Shown: positions 11,873 to 22,290 of the stretch, piece after piece
Numbering within the stretch: the first letter of the stretch is position 1
Layout: every line of letters begins with the position of its first letter
Assembly (NCBI GenBank): GCA_002007465.1
Contig: LNAC01001239.1
Span: forward strand, 430 to 64,429
Direction of reading: 5' to 3'
Length of the DNA: 64,000 bases
Origin: Ailurus styani
Taxonomy: Eukaryota; Chordata; Mammalia; Carnivora; Ailuridae
Program-made: the position numbers and the translations under genes
The notes under the pieces: model-generated
What the model was told of the DNA's origin: nothing
The model's input: only the letters and a program-made list of their open reading frames with translations
The model's database searches: none

Positions 11873-12242
11873 AAATAAATGATATAGGAGAAGGCAAAAT
11901 CTCAACCCAACACAAATGCCAATGAATGAATCTAGAAAGAATGACAACACCATTATAAGAAAGAAACACTTAACAATTATCAGAGTAATGAGTGATTCAG
12001 GCAAGTATCATAAATGGATTTTCAGTCTGTACCAAATCCCACATTAGTCACTGAGTCACCATGGTAACCATGCTGGCCATGGAAACCTGGGAGAAAAACA
12101 GCAACCATCCTGACTTGTTTCCTAAACTATTACGTATTAGTGACTGGTTTTCTGAAGATGACCTGTAGAATTTTCTGTAGGTCATCTTCATCCCTGGATT
12201 TAGTATAGTACAAATCGTATCTAAAATCTAAGCAAATGAATA

Positions 12243-12263
12243 TTGTGTGTGTGTGTGTGTGTA
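12243..12263. repeat. (TG)n microsatellite at the duplication junction
   Basis: About ten TG units lie exactly where tandem unit A ends and unit B begins. Confidence 0.95.
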
Positions 12264-12717
12264 TACCACTTGTCTGTGAAAATTTGAGCACCAAAATACA
12301 TAAGTATAATGTCAGATGGTAAATATTTGAGCGAAATAGGAATCCAAGCATCATACCAATAAAATAATACACAAATAAATAAGAAAATGATGGGAGAAGT
12401 GAAAGTTCTTTTCCACATTTGAATGTCAATTTTTTAAATCTAGAAGGAACGACAGCATTATAAAAGCAACACTTAACAGCTATCAGAATAATGAGTGAGT
12501 AAGGCAAGAATCATAAATGGATTTTCAGTTTGTACCAAATTTCAGAGCAGTCAATGAGTCACCATGGTAACCATGCTGGCCAAGGGAAACTGAGAGAAAA
12601 CAATCAGCAACCATCCTGACTTGTTTCCTAATACGTGTTTGGAACTGAGAAGGACAGATATAATGCACAGTAATTCACCTCACATATTCCTCACAAGAGA
12701 TACTCCTCAGAGCTTCA

Positions 12718-12719
12718 CC

Positions 12720-12750
<31 letters not shown>
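12718..12750. repeat. (CA)n microsatellite
   Basis: About 16 CA units, in the part of tandem unit B that unit A lacks. Confidence 0.95.
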
Positions 12751-12752
<2 letters not shown>

Positions 12753-12915
12753 ATACAATCTTACCATCAAAAAAATCCATGAATTCATTGAGCTGCATTT
12801 GTTTAAGAATAAACGAGAAAAATTCCTAATTCAATTCTAACCACACAAAGTTGAAAGCTACTAAACAATTACATATTAATGACTGGTTTTCTGAAGATGA
12901 CCTGTAGAATTTTCT

Positions 12916-13117
12916 TTCTTTTTTAAAGATTTTACTTATTTATTTATTTGACAGAGAGAGAGAGATCACAAGTAGGCTGAGAGGCAGGCAAAGAAAGAGG
13001 AGGAAGCAGGCTCCCCACAGAGCAGGGAGCCCAATGCGGGCCTCGATCCCAGGACCCTGAGATCATGACCTGAGCCGAAGGCAGAGGCGTCAACCCACTG
13101 AGCCACCCAGGCGTCCA
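12916..13117 (-). mobile_element. Can-SINE
   Basis: Minus-strand copy with the perfect target-site duplication 'acctgtagaattttct' at 12900-12915 and 13118-13133. The tandem partner at about 12168 shows the uninterrupted target, so the empty site is preserved within the same window. Confidence 0.96.
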
Positions 13118-13261
13118 ACCTGTAGAATTTTCTGTAGGTCATTTGCATGCCTGGATTTAGTATAGTGCCAATCACATCTAAAGTCACAGCAAATGAATAT
13201 CGTGATGATAAATTATATACATCTTTTTGGCAGGGCCACAGCACCCAGATATTGGATCAAA

Positions 13262-13655
13262 CATTATTCTAGATATTTCTGTGAGAGTGTTGTTGGATGA
13301 GACTTACACTCAAATGTGTAGATTTTCAGTAAAGGAGTTAGCTCTCTATGTTGGTGGGCCTCATCTTACCATATAAATATTTTATTAGGAAGGAAAGATT
13401 ATCTCCCCTGAGCCAAAGGAAGTTTTTCAAGTAGATTGCCTTTGACTCCACTACAACATCAGCTGCTGTGGTTGTCTAGTAAATAGCTTTCAGAGTCCAG
13501 CTGTAACTCCTTCCTGAGTCTTTAGTATGCTTAGCCTCCCCTATCAGCTTCTGTCAAGCCTCCACAATCTCTAGAGTCAATTAAATAAATCTCTGTCTAT
13601 ATGGCAACATCTTCTTGTTTCTGTTTCTCTGGAGAACACTGACTAATATAGGTTT
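13262..13655 (+). mobile_element. Ancient LTR-like relic, family not assigned
   Basis: The end 'aataaatctctgtctatatg' followed by 'gtttctctggagaacactga' and 'ctaatata' matches the 3' end of a common ancient mammalian LTR-type repeat. The upstream 'gtgggcctcatcttaccata' is also consistent. I cannot name the family with certainty. Confidence 0.45.
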
Positions 13656-13801
13656 TAAGCAGCAATTATCTTTTCCATCCTAGAGTAACTTGTGTTTTCA
13701 AACAAAAAGATTCACAACAACATTTGGCTACTGATGTTCCAGTGAACTGACAGTTCAGTGAAAATATAATACCTGGAAATTATAATAAAAATTACTGCCA
13801 T

Positions 13802-13994
13802 CTGGGCGCTTGGGTGGCTCAGTCAGTTAAGCAGCTGCCTTCAGCTCGGGTCATGATCCCAGGGTCCTGGGATCGAGCCCCACGTTGAGCTCCCTGCTCA
13901 GTGAGGAACGTGCCTTTCCCTCTCCCTCTATCTGCTGCTCTGCCTACTTGTGCTCTCTACCTCTCTGTCAGGTAAATAAATAAAATCTTTAAAA
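13802..13994 (+). mobile_element. Can-SINE
   Basis: Plus-strand copy from 'gggcgcttgggtggctcagt' to 'aataaataaaatcttt'. The target-site duplication is 'aaaattactgccat' / 'aaaattactcccatt', derived from the host L1M. Confidence 0.95.
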
Positions 13995-14437
13995 AAATTA
14001 CTCCCATTGACAACAGCAGAAAAAATATGAACTACACAGAGGTAATCTATGTATCACATCTGTGTCCATAGATGTGCAAGGCCTGTATTCTGAACACTGC
14101 AAAGCATTGGTGAGAGAAATTTAAAAAGCCTAAATAAATAAAGGGAAATACCATCTTTAAGGGATGAGAAGACTCGGTATTGTTAAGATGTCAAGTATCC
14201 CCAAACTGATTTATAGATTCAATGCCATCACAGCAAAAAACCTACCATATACTTAAAAAAAGTGACAGGATTATTGTAAAAGCAATGTGAAAATGCAAAG
14301 GGCCTAGACAATGAAAACGAACTTTGAAAAACAAGAATAAAGCTGAAGGATAAGTACTACCTTATATCAAAACTAATTATAAATTCACAGCAACCAAAAC
14401 GGTATAGTATTAGAATGAAGGTAGAAATGTGTGTCAA

Positions 14438-14621
14438 GGGGTGCCTGGGTGGCTTAGTGGGTTAAAGCCTCTGCTTTCGGTTCAGGTCATGATCTCAGGG
14501 TCCTGGGTTCAAGCCCCGAGTTGGGCTGCCTGCTCAGCCGGGAGCCTGCTTCCTCCTCTCTGCCTACTTGTAATCTCTCTCTCTCTGTGTCAAATGAATA
14601 AATAAAATCTTAAAAAAAAGA
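14438..14621 (+). mobile_element. Can-SINE
   Basis: Plus-strand copy with the head 'ggggtgcctgggtggcttag' and the tail 'aataaataaaatctt'. The flanks 'aatgtgtgtcaagg' and 'aattgtgtgtccaagg' are its target-site duplication. Confidence 0.95.
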
Positions 14622-14910
14622 ATTGTGTGTCCAAGGAACAAAACGAAAAGTTTGGAAACAGACCCACACATATATGGAAAACGGGACTTTGACAAAGGTA
14701 TAAAAGCAATTCAGTGCATAAACGATAGTCTTTTCAAGAAAACAGTGCTGGGACAAGTGGATCTCCATATGCACAAATACCAACTGTGATCCACATCTTG
14801 CACTATATAAAAATCAAGTCAGTATGAATTACAGAAGTAATATAAAGCTAAAAGTATAAAACTTCTAGAGGAAAACCTAGGGAAAAAAAAACCTTGGGAC
14901 CTTAGTTTAT

Positions 14911-15116
14911 TTATTTATTTATTTTAAAGATTTTATTTTATTTATTTNNNNNNNNNNNNNNNNNNNNNNNNNNNNNNNNNNNNNNNNNNNNNNNNNNNNN
15001 NNNNNNNNNNNNNNNNNNNNNNNNNNNNNNNNNNNNNNNNNNNNNNNCCCAGGACGCTGAGATCATGACCTGAGCCGAAGGCAGAGGCTTTAACCCACTG
15101 AGCCACCCAGGCGCCC
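14911..15116 (-). mobile_element. Can-SINE containing an assembly gap
   Basis: The T-rich tail side (14911-14947) and the head side (15048-15116, ending 'gagccacccaggcgccc') are visible; the middle is 100 Ns. The target-site duplication 'gggaccttagttta' (14896-14909; 15117-15130) shows that both ends belong to one insertion. A normal copy would need about that much missing sequence. Confidence 0.92.
14948..15047. other. Assembly gap, 100 N
   Basis: Exactly 100 Ns, the conventional placeholder for a gap of unknown length. It sits inside a SINE. Confidence 0.99.
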
Positions 15117-15275
15117 GGGACCTTAGTTTAACTGAATATTTAGTAGATGTGTCATCAATGTCAAAATCAAACTGTAAACAAACTGAAAATCGAGACTTCC
15201 TAAAAATTAAAACAAAATAGTTCTTCAAAGGACGTTGTTGAGAGAATTAAAACACAAGCCACTGACTTAGAGAAT

Positions 15276-15595
15276 ATATTTGTAAATCATATATCTGATA
15301 AAGGACTTGTATCCAGAAAAAAAAAATCTCACAAAGGTCAATAAAATGAAAACAAACCCTTTAATAAATAAGTGAGCAGTTGAGAAGATACTTCACTAAA
15401 GAAGATATGGAAAAGACCCTGAATAGCCAGAGGAANATATTTGTAAATCATATATCTGATAAAGGACTTGTATCCAGAAAAAAAAATCTCACAAAGGTCA
15501 ATAAAATGAAAACAAGCCCTTTAATAAATAAGCGAGCAGTTGAGAAGATACTTCACTAAAGAAGATATGGAAAAGACCCTGAATAGCCAGAGGAA
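15276..15595 (+). repeat. 160-bp direct repeat around a single N (probable false duplication)
   Basis: 15276-15435 and 15437-15595 are almost identical. I see two substitutions (aaaccc/aagccc and gtgagc/gcgagc) and one A-run length difference. They are separated by one N at 15436. Both copies contain the L1 target site and the first bases of the L1 that is inserted there only once. This fits two unmerged contig ends or haplotypes. Confidence 0.9.
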
Positions 15596-16933
15596 TGTTG
15601 AAAAAGAAAACCAAAGTTGGTGGCATCACAATTGCAGACTTCAAGCTCTATTACAAAGCTGTAATCTTCAAGACAGTATGGCACTGGCACAAAAACAGAC
15701 ACATAGATCAGTGAAACAGAATAGAGAGCTCAGAAATGGACCCCCAACTCTATGGTCAACTAATCTTCAACAAAGCAGCAAAGAATGTTCAATGGAAAAA
15801 GTTCAACAAATGGTCTTGGGAGAATTGGACAGCCACATGCGGAAGAATGAAACTGGACCATTCTCTTACAGCATACACAAAGATAAACTCAAAATAGGTA
15901 AAAGACCTCAATGTGAGACAGGAATCCATCAAAATCCTTGAGGAGAATACAGGCAGCAACCTCTTCAACCTCAGACTCAGCAAATTCTTTCTAGAAATAT
16001 TGCCAAAGGGAAGGGAAGCAAGGGCAAAAATGAACTATTGGGACTTCATCAAGATTAAAAGCTTTTGCACAGCAAAGGAAACAGTCAACAAAACCAAAAG
16101 ATAACCAACAGAATGGGAGAAGATATTTGCAAGTGACATATCAGACAAGGGGCTAGTATCCAAAATCTATAAAGAACTTATCAAATCAAAACCACAGTGA
16201 GATCCCACCTCACACCACTCAGAACGGCTAAAATTAACCAGTCAGGAAACCAGAAAGGGAGCCCTCCTACACTGTTGGTGGGAATGCAAACTGGTGCTCT
16301 GGAAACTCTAGAAAACAGTATGGAGTTTCCTCAGAAGTTGAAAATAGAGCTACCCTATGACCCAGCAATTGCACTACTGGGTATTTACCTTAAAGATACA
16401 AATGTAGTGATCTGAAGGGGCACGTGCACCCGAATGTTTATAGCAGCAATGGCCACAATATCCAAACTTTGGAAAGAGCCTAGATGTTCACCGACAGATG
16501 AATGGATAAAGAAGATGTGGTATATACTATGCAGCCATCAAAAAAGCCCTGAAATCTTGCCATTTGCAACGACATGGATGGAACTAGAGTGTATTATGCT
16601 AAGCGAAATAAGTCAATCAGAGAAAGACAATTATCATATGATCTCTCTGGTATGAGGAATTTGAGAGACAGGGTGGGGGGTTGTGGGGGAAGAGAGGGAA
16701 AAAAGAAACAAGATGGGACCGGAGAGGGAGACAAACCATAAGAGACTCTTAATCTCAGGAAACAAACTGAGGGTTGCTGGAGGGGAGAGGGGTTAGAGGG
16801 ATGGGGTGGCTGGGTGATGGACACTGGGGAGGGTGTGTGCTATGGTGAGTGCTGTGAATTGTGTGGGACTGATGATTCACAGACCTGTATCCTGAAACAA
16901 ATAATACATTATATGTTAATAAAAAAAATTAAA
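15574..16933 (+). mobile_element. 5'-truncated carnivore L1 with an internal deletion
   Basis: The element starts in ORF2 at 'gaccctgaatagccagagga' and runs to a 3' UTR ending 'attcacagacctgtatcctg' plus an A-rich tail. The target-site duplication 'aaagaagatatggaaa' is at 15558-15573 and 16934-16949. Near 16183 'acttatcaaatcaaaaccac' joins two places that are about 170 bp apart in other copies, a deletion at the microhomology ATCAAA that also removed ORF2 sequence. ORF2 is frameshifted several times. Confidence 0.92.
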
Positions 16934-16949
16934 AAAGAAGATATGGAAA

Positions 16950-17510
16950 CATGAAATAAACACAGGAAGAGGTGCTGAACATTATTAGTCATTAAGGAAA
17001 TGTAGTAACACTACACCTCTCTAAAACTGACCATACCAAGTTATGGCAAGGTATAGAAAACCGAACTCTCATACACTGTTGATGACAATGAAGAATGATA
17101 TGGCTGCTGAGGAAAACAGTTTTTTAGTTTCTGACAAGGTTAATTTTATAAGCGTTCTAGGTAAATACATCTAAGTATTAGAGAAAGAAAGCATATTTTC
17201 AAGCAAAAACTTATATCTAAATGTTCATACAGCTGTATTTATAACAGCCCCAAATTAGAAACAACCCAAATATCTATTACTGGGTGCATGAAAGACCAAA
17301 TAGTGGTGTATCGACATAATGTAATATTAGTCAACAATAAAAAAGAAGAAAATATTCATACATACAAAAAAGTGATAAATCTAGAAATAATTAGGTTGAG
17401 GGAAAGAAGACTGATAAAAATGAACAAACGTATAATTCCACTCACATAACATTATAGGAAAGAAAATTTATCCGTAGTGACAGAATTCATTGATCATATC
17501 AATTAATGCA
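16950..17510 (+). mobile_element. Old L1M, continuation
   Basis: This is the ORF2 C-terminal and 3' part of the element broken by the L1 at 15574-16933. Text such as 'attagaaacaacccaaatat' (17255) is the degenerate form of the usual L1 phrase. Confidence 0.75.
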
Positions 17511-17555
17511 AATATGTCTGAATTACTTAGTAAAAAAATTTCTAAATTGCCTATT

Positions 17556-17633
17556 TTTTGTTTGTTTTTGTTTTTGTTTTTTCAGTGATCCAAGATTCAT
17601 TGTTTATGCAACACACCCAGTGCTCCATGGAAG
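17556..17633 (-). mobile_element. Very short L1 3' tail
   Basis: About 80 bp: oligo(T) followed by 'ccaagattcattgtttatgc' and 'cacacccagtgctccatgg', the minus strand of the older carnivore L1 3' end. 'tgcctatt' flanks it on both sides (17548 and 17634). Confidence 0.85.
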
Positions 17634-17640
17634 TGCCTAT

Positions 17641-18660
17641 TAAAATAAAATCCAGGTCTATACTTTTTTCAGACTTACACAAAACACAAAGTAGTTCAGG
17701 TAGGTTAGAATTTTTTAAATAAGGAAATACATGCCAGACAATTGCCAACAACAAGAAGCAAGGGGTTATAACCTTGATATTAGTGAGTAAAACTGAAAAC
17801 AAAATGAGTTTAAAAAGACCAAAAAAGGCCCAATTTCTTATGCTAAAGACTAAAATTCACACGGAAGATGTGAGATAATACTTATATACCCAATCACACA
17901 GCAAAAGTATTCATAGAGCAAAAACATTAGATACAAGGAGAAACAGGAAGAAACACACTAATAAAGATGATTCTAGCACACTTCTCTTAATCCAAAATGG
18001 TCAAGTGAAGAAATATTTAGTCATTATAGAGAAGAACTGAACAACGTAATCCCAGGAGCAGATTTTACAGGTAGAGATTCTGAACTGTGAGCCCTATTAG
18101 ACAAGATACTTACTTTTCAGAAGAACACCGAACATTCATGAAAATTTATTCTTTCAGAGACTGTTGAACAAATCTTGGACCCAAATGGAAATACAGATTA
18201 TAATTGCTAAATTTGATAAAGATAATGATAATGAAAACACAACATATCAGAATCTGGCTAAAGCAACAGTCAGAAGATATTTTGAAGTATTAGATACCTA
18301 TATGAAGGGTGAAGAGAGGGCAGAATGGCTGAAGAGCCATCTTGACATTTTGACAAATGAAGACGTTTGTCAAAAACCACAAATGTCCACTTATAAAACA
18401 AGTAAGTCATGGAGATGTAATGTTCAGCCTTGTGATTATAGTTAGTAATACTCTACGGTATATTGGAAAGTTACTAAGAGAGTGGATCTAAAAAGTTAGC
18501 ATCAGAAAAAAAGTTCTTCGTATGTGTGTATGGTGACTGATGCTAACTAGACTTACTGTGGTGACCATTTTGCAAAATATACAGATATAGAATTATTATG
18601 GTGTACACCCAAGCCCAACATAATGTATATGTCAATTATACCTCAATAAAAAAAGAAATG
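17641..18660 (+). mobile_element. Old L1M ORF2 and 3' end with internal deletion
   Basis: 17810-18370 resembles the ORF2 endonuclease region and the text after it, including 'aatgaaaacacaacatatca' at 18230. Around 18400 it jumps to the 3' UTR ('gttagtaatactctacggta') and ends in 'tacctcaataaaaaaag'. All frames are broken. The longest, 93 codons at 18164-18445, crosses the deletion. Confidence 0.7.
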
Positions 18661-18787
18661 GGTAGATGTATTCAAAAGTTACAAGCTTCCAGTTATAAAT
18701 TAATTTGGGAGAGGTATCGTACAACATTTTGACTATAGTTAACAATGCTGTAGTGTATATTCAAAAGTTGTTAAGAGAGCAGATCTT

Positions 18788-18977
18788 TTTTTTAAAGGTT
18801 TTATTGATTTATTTGTCAGAGAGAGAGCACAAGCAGGTAGAGTGGCAGGCAGAGGCAGAGGGAGAAGCAGGCTCCCTGCTGAGCAAGGAGCCAGATGTGG
18901 GACTCGATCCTAGGACGCTGGGATCATGAGCTGAGCCGAAGGCAGCTGCTTAACCAACTGAGCCACCCAGGCGTCCC
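18788..18977 (-). mobile_element. Can-SINE
   Basis: Minus-strand copy with the exact 15-bp target-site duplication 'aagagagcagatctt' (18773-18787; 18978-18992). Confidence 0.95.
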
Positions 18978-19027
18978 AAGAGAGCAGATCTTAACAGTCA
19001 TCACAAAAAACAAAAATTGTAACTGTG

Positions 19028-19574
19028 TGTCTAACGGGTATTTACCCCAAAGATACAGACGCGGTAAAAAGAAGGGCCATATGTACCCCAATGTTCATAG
19101 CAGCAATGTCCACAATCGCCAAACTGTGGAAAGAGCCCAGATGCCCTTCCACAGAGGAATGGATAAAGAAGATGTGGTCCATATATACAATGGAATATTA
19201 CTCAGCCATCAGAAAGGGTGAATACCCAACTTTTGCATCAACATGGATGGGACTGGAGGAGATTATGCTGAGTGAAATAAGTCAAGCGGAGAAAGTCAAT
19301 TATCATATGGTTTCACTTACTTGTGGAACATAAGCAATAACATGGAGGACTCTAGGGGAAAGAAAAGTGAATTGGGGGAAATCAGAGGGAGAGATGAACC
19401 ATGAGAGACTGTGGACTCTGAGAATCAAACTGAGGGTTTTAGAGGGGGAGGGGGTGGGGGGATGGGTGAGCCTGGTGGTGGGTATTAAGGAGGGCATGTA
19501 TTGCATGGAGCACTGGGTGTGGTACATAAACAATTAATTTTGGAGCACTGAAAAAATAAAATTAAATTAAAAAT
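19028..19574 (+). mobile_element. 5'-truncated carnivore L1
   Basis: It starts in ORF2 at 'gggtatttaccccaaagata', keeps the ORF2 C-terminus, and has a 3' UTR ending 'acaattaattttggagcact' plus an A-rich tail. The target-site duplication is 'attgtaactgtg' (19016-19027; 19575-19586). It belongs to the 3'-end type without the 'cctgtacccctgggg' ending. Confidence 0.92.
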
Positions 19575-19628
19575 ATTGTAACTGTGAGGTGATGGATGTT
19601 AACTAAACTTATTGTAGTAATCGCTTTG

Positions 19629-19629
<1 letters not shown>

Positions 19630-19676
<47 letters not shown>
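19630..19676. repeat. (AT)n microsatellite
   Basis: About 23 uninterrupted AT units inside the old L1 3' UTR. Confidence 0.97.
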
Positions 19677-19678
<2 letters not shown>

Positions 19679-19749
19679 CCATTATGTTGTACTCCTTAAA
19701 CTTAACACATGTTATCTCTCAATTATATCTCAATAAACTAGAGAAAATT

Positions 19750-20439
19750 AAACAAGACCTGTATAAATAAAATGAAAATAAATGAATTAACTGTTCAGTT
19801 GAAAAAGCATGATAAAGGATCACAACCTAAGATATAAGAATGAGAGGGAAAGAATAGATAAAGGTGAATGAATGGGCTAAGAAATAGCATTCCTGTTAAA
19901 ATTCAGAGTAGCCGGGATGGAAAAGAAGCAAAACTTGGCATTATGAGTGATGCACTAAATACTGTGCTGGGATCTGGAGAGAGGGTTCCCTTTGAACTCC
20001 TCACAAGGCTTTCTTGACAGTAAGAATCAGGTTTTTCTGTGTATGTGTATGTACATATGTCTGTCTATATTTTTGTGTGTGTATACATAGTACAGAGATA
20101 TACATTATATATAGGCACAGTGTACACATACTCACATTATATATACATGCACATTATATATCTATTTATATGAATGTGTGTATATACACAATGTTAAATT
20201 AAGAAGTTGGAGGATAAGGACACCTACCGTGTTAATGTGTGTGTATATATGTGTGTGTTTATGTAATAAAAACATATAAAACAACACTATATTTTGTTTA
20301 AGGAAACTCTCATTTGGAGTAAAAGGACAAAGGAATGTGCAGGAATGATAATCATATCTAGTTAGTGACTATCTCCAGGGAAGAAACAAAGAAATGTAAA
20401 TATTTTTATAGACTGGGTTAATTTCCTAGTTCATTATGG
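19750..20439. other. No gene seen; alternating purine-pyrimidine tract
   Basis: 20035-20270 is an imperfect TG/TA/CA-rich tract, which creates a 62-codon accidental frame. The remainder is unassigned, possibly old L1 3' UTR. Confidence 0.5.
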
Positions 20440-20634
20440 GTTTTTTGTTTGTTTGTTTTAGATTTTATTTATTTATTTGAAAGAGAAAAAAAGAGAGAGA
20501 GAGTGAGCAGGGGTGGGGGGCAGGGAGAGAAGCAGACTCCCCGCTGAGCAGGGATCCCGACCCGCAAGCCAGATCCCAGGACCCTGGGATTATGAGGATT
20601 ATGACTTGAGCTGAAGGTAGACACTTAATCAACT
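20440..20634 (-). mobile_element. Can-SINE, first of three at one site
   Basis: Minus-strand copy, more diverged than its neighbours and lacking about 20 bp of the tRNA head. It is flanked by 'tagttcattatg' (20428) and 'tagttcactatg' (20635). Confidence 0.9.
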
Positions 20635-20646
20635 TAGTTCACTATG

Positions 20647-20661
20647 TTTTTTTTTAAGATT

Positions 20662-20708
<47 letters not shown>

Positions 20709-20884
20709 TTTGACAGAGAGAGATCACAAGTAGGCAGAGAGGCAGGCAGAGAGAGAGAGAGAGAGAGGAGGAAGCAGGCTCCCTGCAGAGCAGAGAGCCT
20801 GACACAGGCCTCAATCCCAGGACCCTGAGATCATGACCTGAGCCGAAGGCAGAGGCTTTAATCCACTGAGCCAACCAGGCGCCC
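20647..20884 (-). mobile_element. Can-SINE, second of three at one site
   Basis: Minus-strand copy with an expanded (TTTA)n tail, flanked by 'tagttcactatg' (20635) and 'acactatg' (20885). It is the best preserved of the three. Confidence 0.93.
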
Positions 20885-20892
20885 ACACTATG

Positions 20893-21097
20893 TTTTTTTT
20901 TTTTAAAGATCTTATTTAATTATTTGACAGAGAGAGACACAGCACGAGACAGAACACAAGCAGGGGTAGTGGGAGAGGGAGAAGCAGGCTTCCCGCTGAG
21001 CAGGGAGCCCAATGGATGCAGGGCTCCATCCCAGGATTCTGGGATCATGACCTGAGCCAAAGGAAGACGGTTAACAACTGAGCCACCCAGGCACCCC
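20893..21097 (-). mobile_element. Can-SINE, third of three at one site
   Basis: Minus-strand copy between 'acactatg' (20885) and 'agttcactatg' (21098-21108). Together the three insertions leave four versions of one target sequence. Confidence 0.93.
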
Positions 21098-21108
21098 AGT
21101 TCACTATG

Positions 21109-22290
21109 TTTTTATCAGATATTTCATAACTAGCGGAGTTTCTAGAGGATACACATTTTATCATAAATCCAATCCATACTCATTTTAATGAGTGTTTAAC
21201 ATTGAGCCAAGTGAGAAGGTTAAATATGAATAACCAGCAACCCCATCATCACTGGAATTCACATTATGTTATATCACTGTATTGGTTTTATGTTAATGTA
21301 TATACACAGATGTACTATATGCATTGCATATATAATTCTTATGGTATGATTATACCATATGTACAAAGTAGTACCCTGTAATTTTCATAATTTTTTTTAA
21401 ATTTTATCTTAAGTACTAACAAGCAGATGAATCTTTCTGATTATATGACAGGGATGAGATATGATCAAACTTTGCTTTTTAACAAACCCTTTACCAGCTG
21501 ACCCAACCACAATTCTCGATCAATGCATCTGATTGGAAATGCTAAACCTGTACCATAAGTAATAATGTTATATGTTTGGCCCTGCTCATGAGCTCTCTAT
21601 ATCCTTCCTTTTAATCTGTATCCAAAATTTACGGAATTATAGGCTCATTGAACACTGTAGTACCTGGCAAAGTATATCTCACTCCTATAATCACACTTTG
21701 AATGATAAGAATATTATTACTAATACTAGTAATAAACAATAATAAAAGCCACCAAAGGTTACAGGGCATATAGGAAATAAATTCTTGCTCTGGGCCATGT
21801 AACCAGCAAGTAATTCTTCCAGTGTTAAATCCTGATCCTTCTAACCCCAAAGTGGATGTCCCTAACCACGGTTTCCTAGGGAGTGTTCTGTGTCAGGCCA
21901 CATACTAACAAAGGGGAGGGATTCACCTAAGGCCCAGTGGTCAGTTAAAAGGTTTGACAACTGAGATATTGGCTTGTTGACTCTCATTATCTATCTAGCT
22001 GGCCCATTATTATCCTTTGTGGGGTTTTGTTCTTTTTCTTCCTGAGGCTCAATTAAGAAATTACTTTACTCATGTTAAACTAGAAAGAACGTAAGAGACC
22101 AGAAGTATATGGAATGAAAGGAATGATGAGATAGGACCAAAATTTACTTCTTGCTCCCACATTTGCAGATCTATTCTGTTTCAAATTTTCCATTTTCTGG
22201 GACAGAAGAATTTTTCCTTGGAATGAGGAACTTCTAAGACTATCCAAGAGATGCCATGTAAAAAAGTAAAAAAAAGCATAAGCATAAAAC
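21109..22290. other. Mostly unassigned AT-rich sequence
   Basis: No gene is seen. 21690-21860 has weak minus-strand MIR resemblance ('gggccatgtaaccagcaagt'). Short frames lack any domain. Confidence 0.4.

Larger units (their letters stand above)
11280..12245 (+). repeat. Tandem duplication, unit A
   Basis: The unit pairs with 12274-13206. It starts at 'ctgtgacaatttgagtatca' and ends near 'gcaaatgaatattgtg'. The strongest shared block is 'gagtcaccatggtaaccatg' (12053; 12557) with 'tggattttcagt' upstream. Unit A carries an L1 tail (11398-11872) and a nested SINE that unit B lacks. Unit A also lacks about 225 bp that unit B has at 12637-12860. Confidence 0.88.
12274..13206 (+). repeat. Tandem duplication, unit B
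   Basis: Second unit of the pair with 11280-12245, from 'ctgtgaaaatttgagcacca' to 'agcaaatgaatatcgtg'. It contains its own (CA)n tract at 12718-12750 and a Can-SINE at 12916-13117, neither present in unit A. Confidence 0.88.
13760..15573 (+). mobile_element. Old L1M ORF2, broken by SINEs
   Basis: Degenerate ORF2 text includes 'ttgttaagatgtcaagtatc' (14180) and 'atatctgataaaggacttgt' (15292). Three Can-SINEs split it (13802-13994, 14438-14621, 14911-15116). The younger L1 at 15574-16933 is inserted in it, and the same element resumes at 16950. No frame longer than a few dozen codons survives in the old element. Confidence 0.8.
18660..19750 (+). mobile_element. Second old L1MA-like 3' end, interrupted twice
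   Basis: 'gactatagttaacaatgctg' (18731) starts a 3' UTR that continues at 18978-19027 and 19575-19745. It is split by a Can-SINE (18788-18977) and an L1 tail (19028-19574). The ending 'attatatctcaataaac' is preserved. It lies tandem to a similar 3' end just upstream. Confidence 0.75.

Noticed and set aside
12718..12750. CRISPR-like or other spaced repeat array
   Set aside because: The repeats are simple microsatellites, and the genome is mammalian. No spaced repeat-spacer structure exists.
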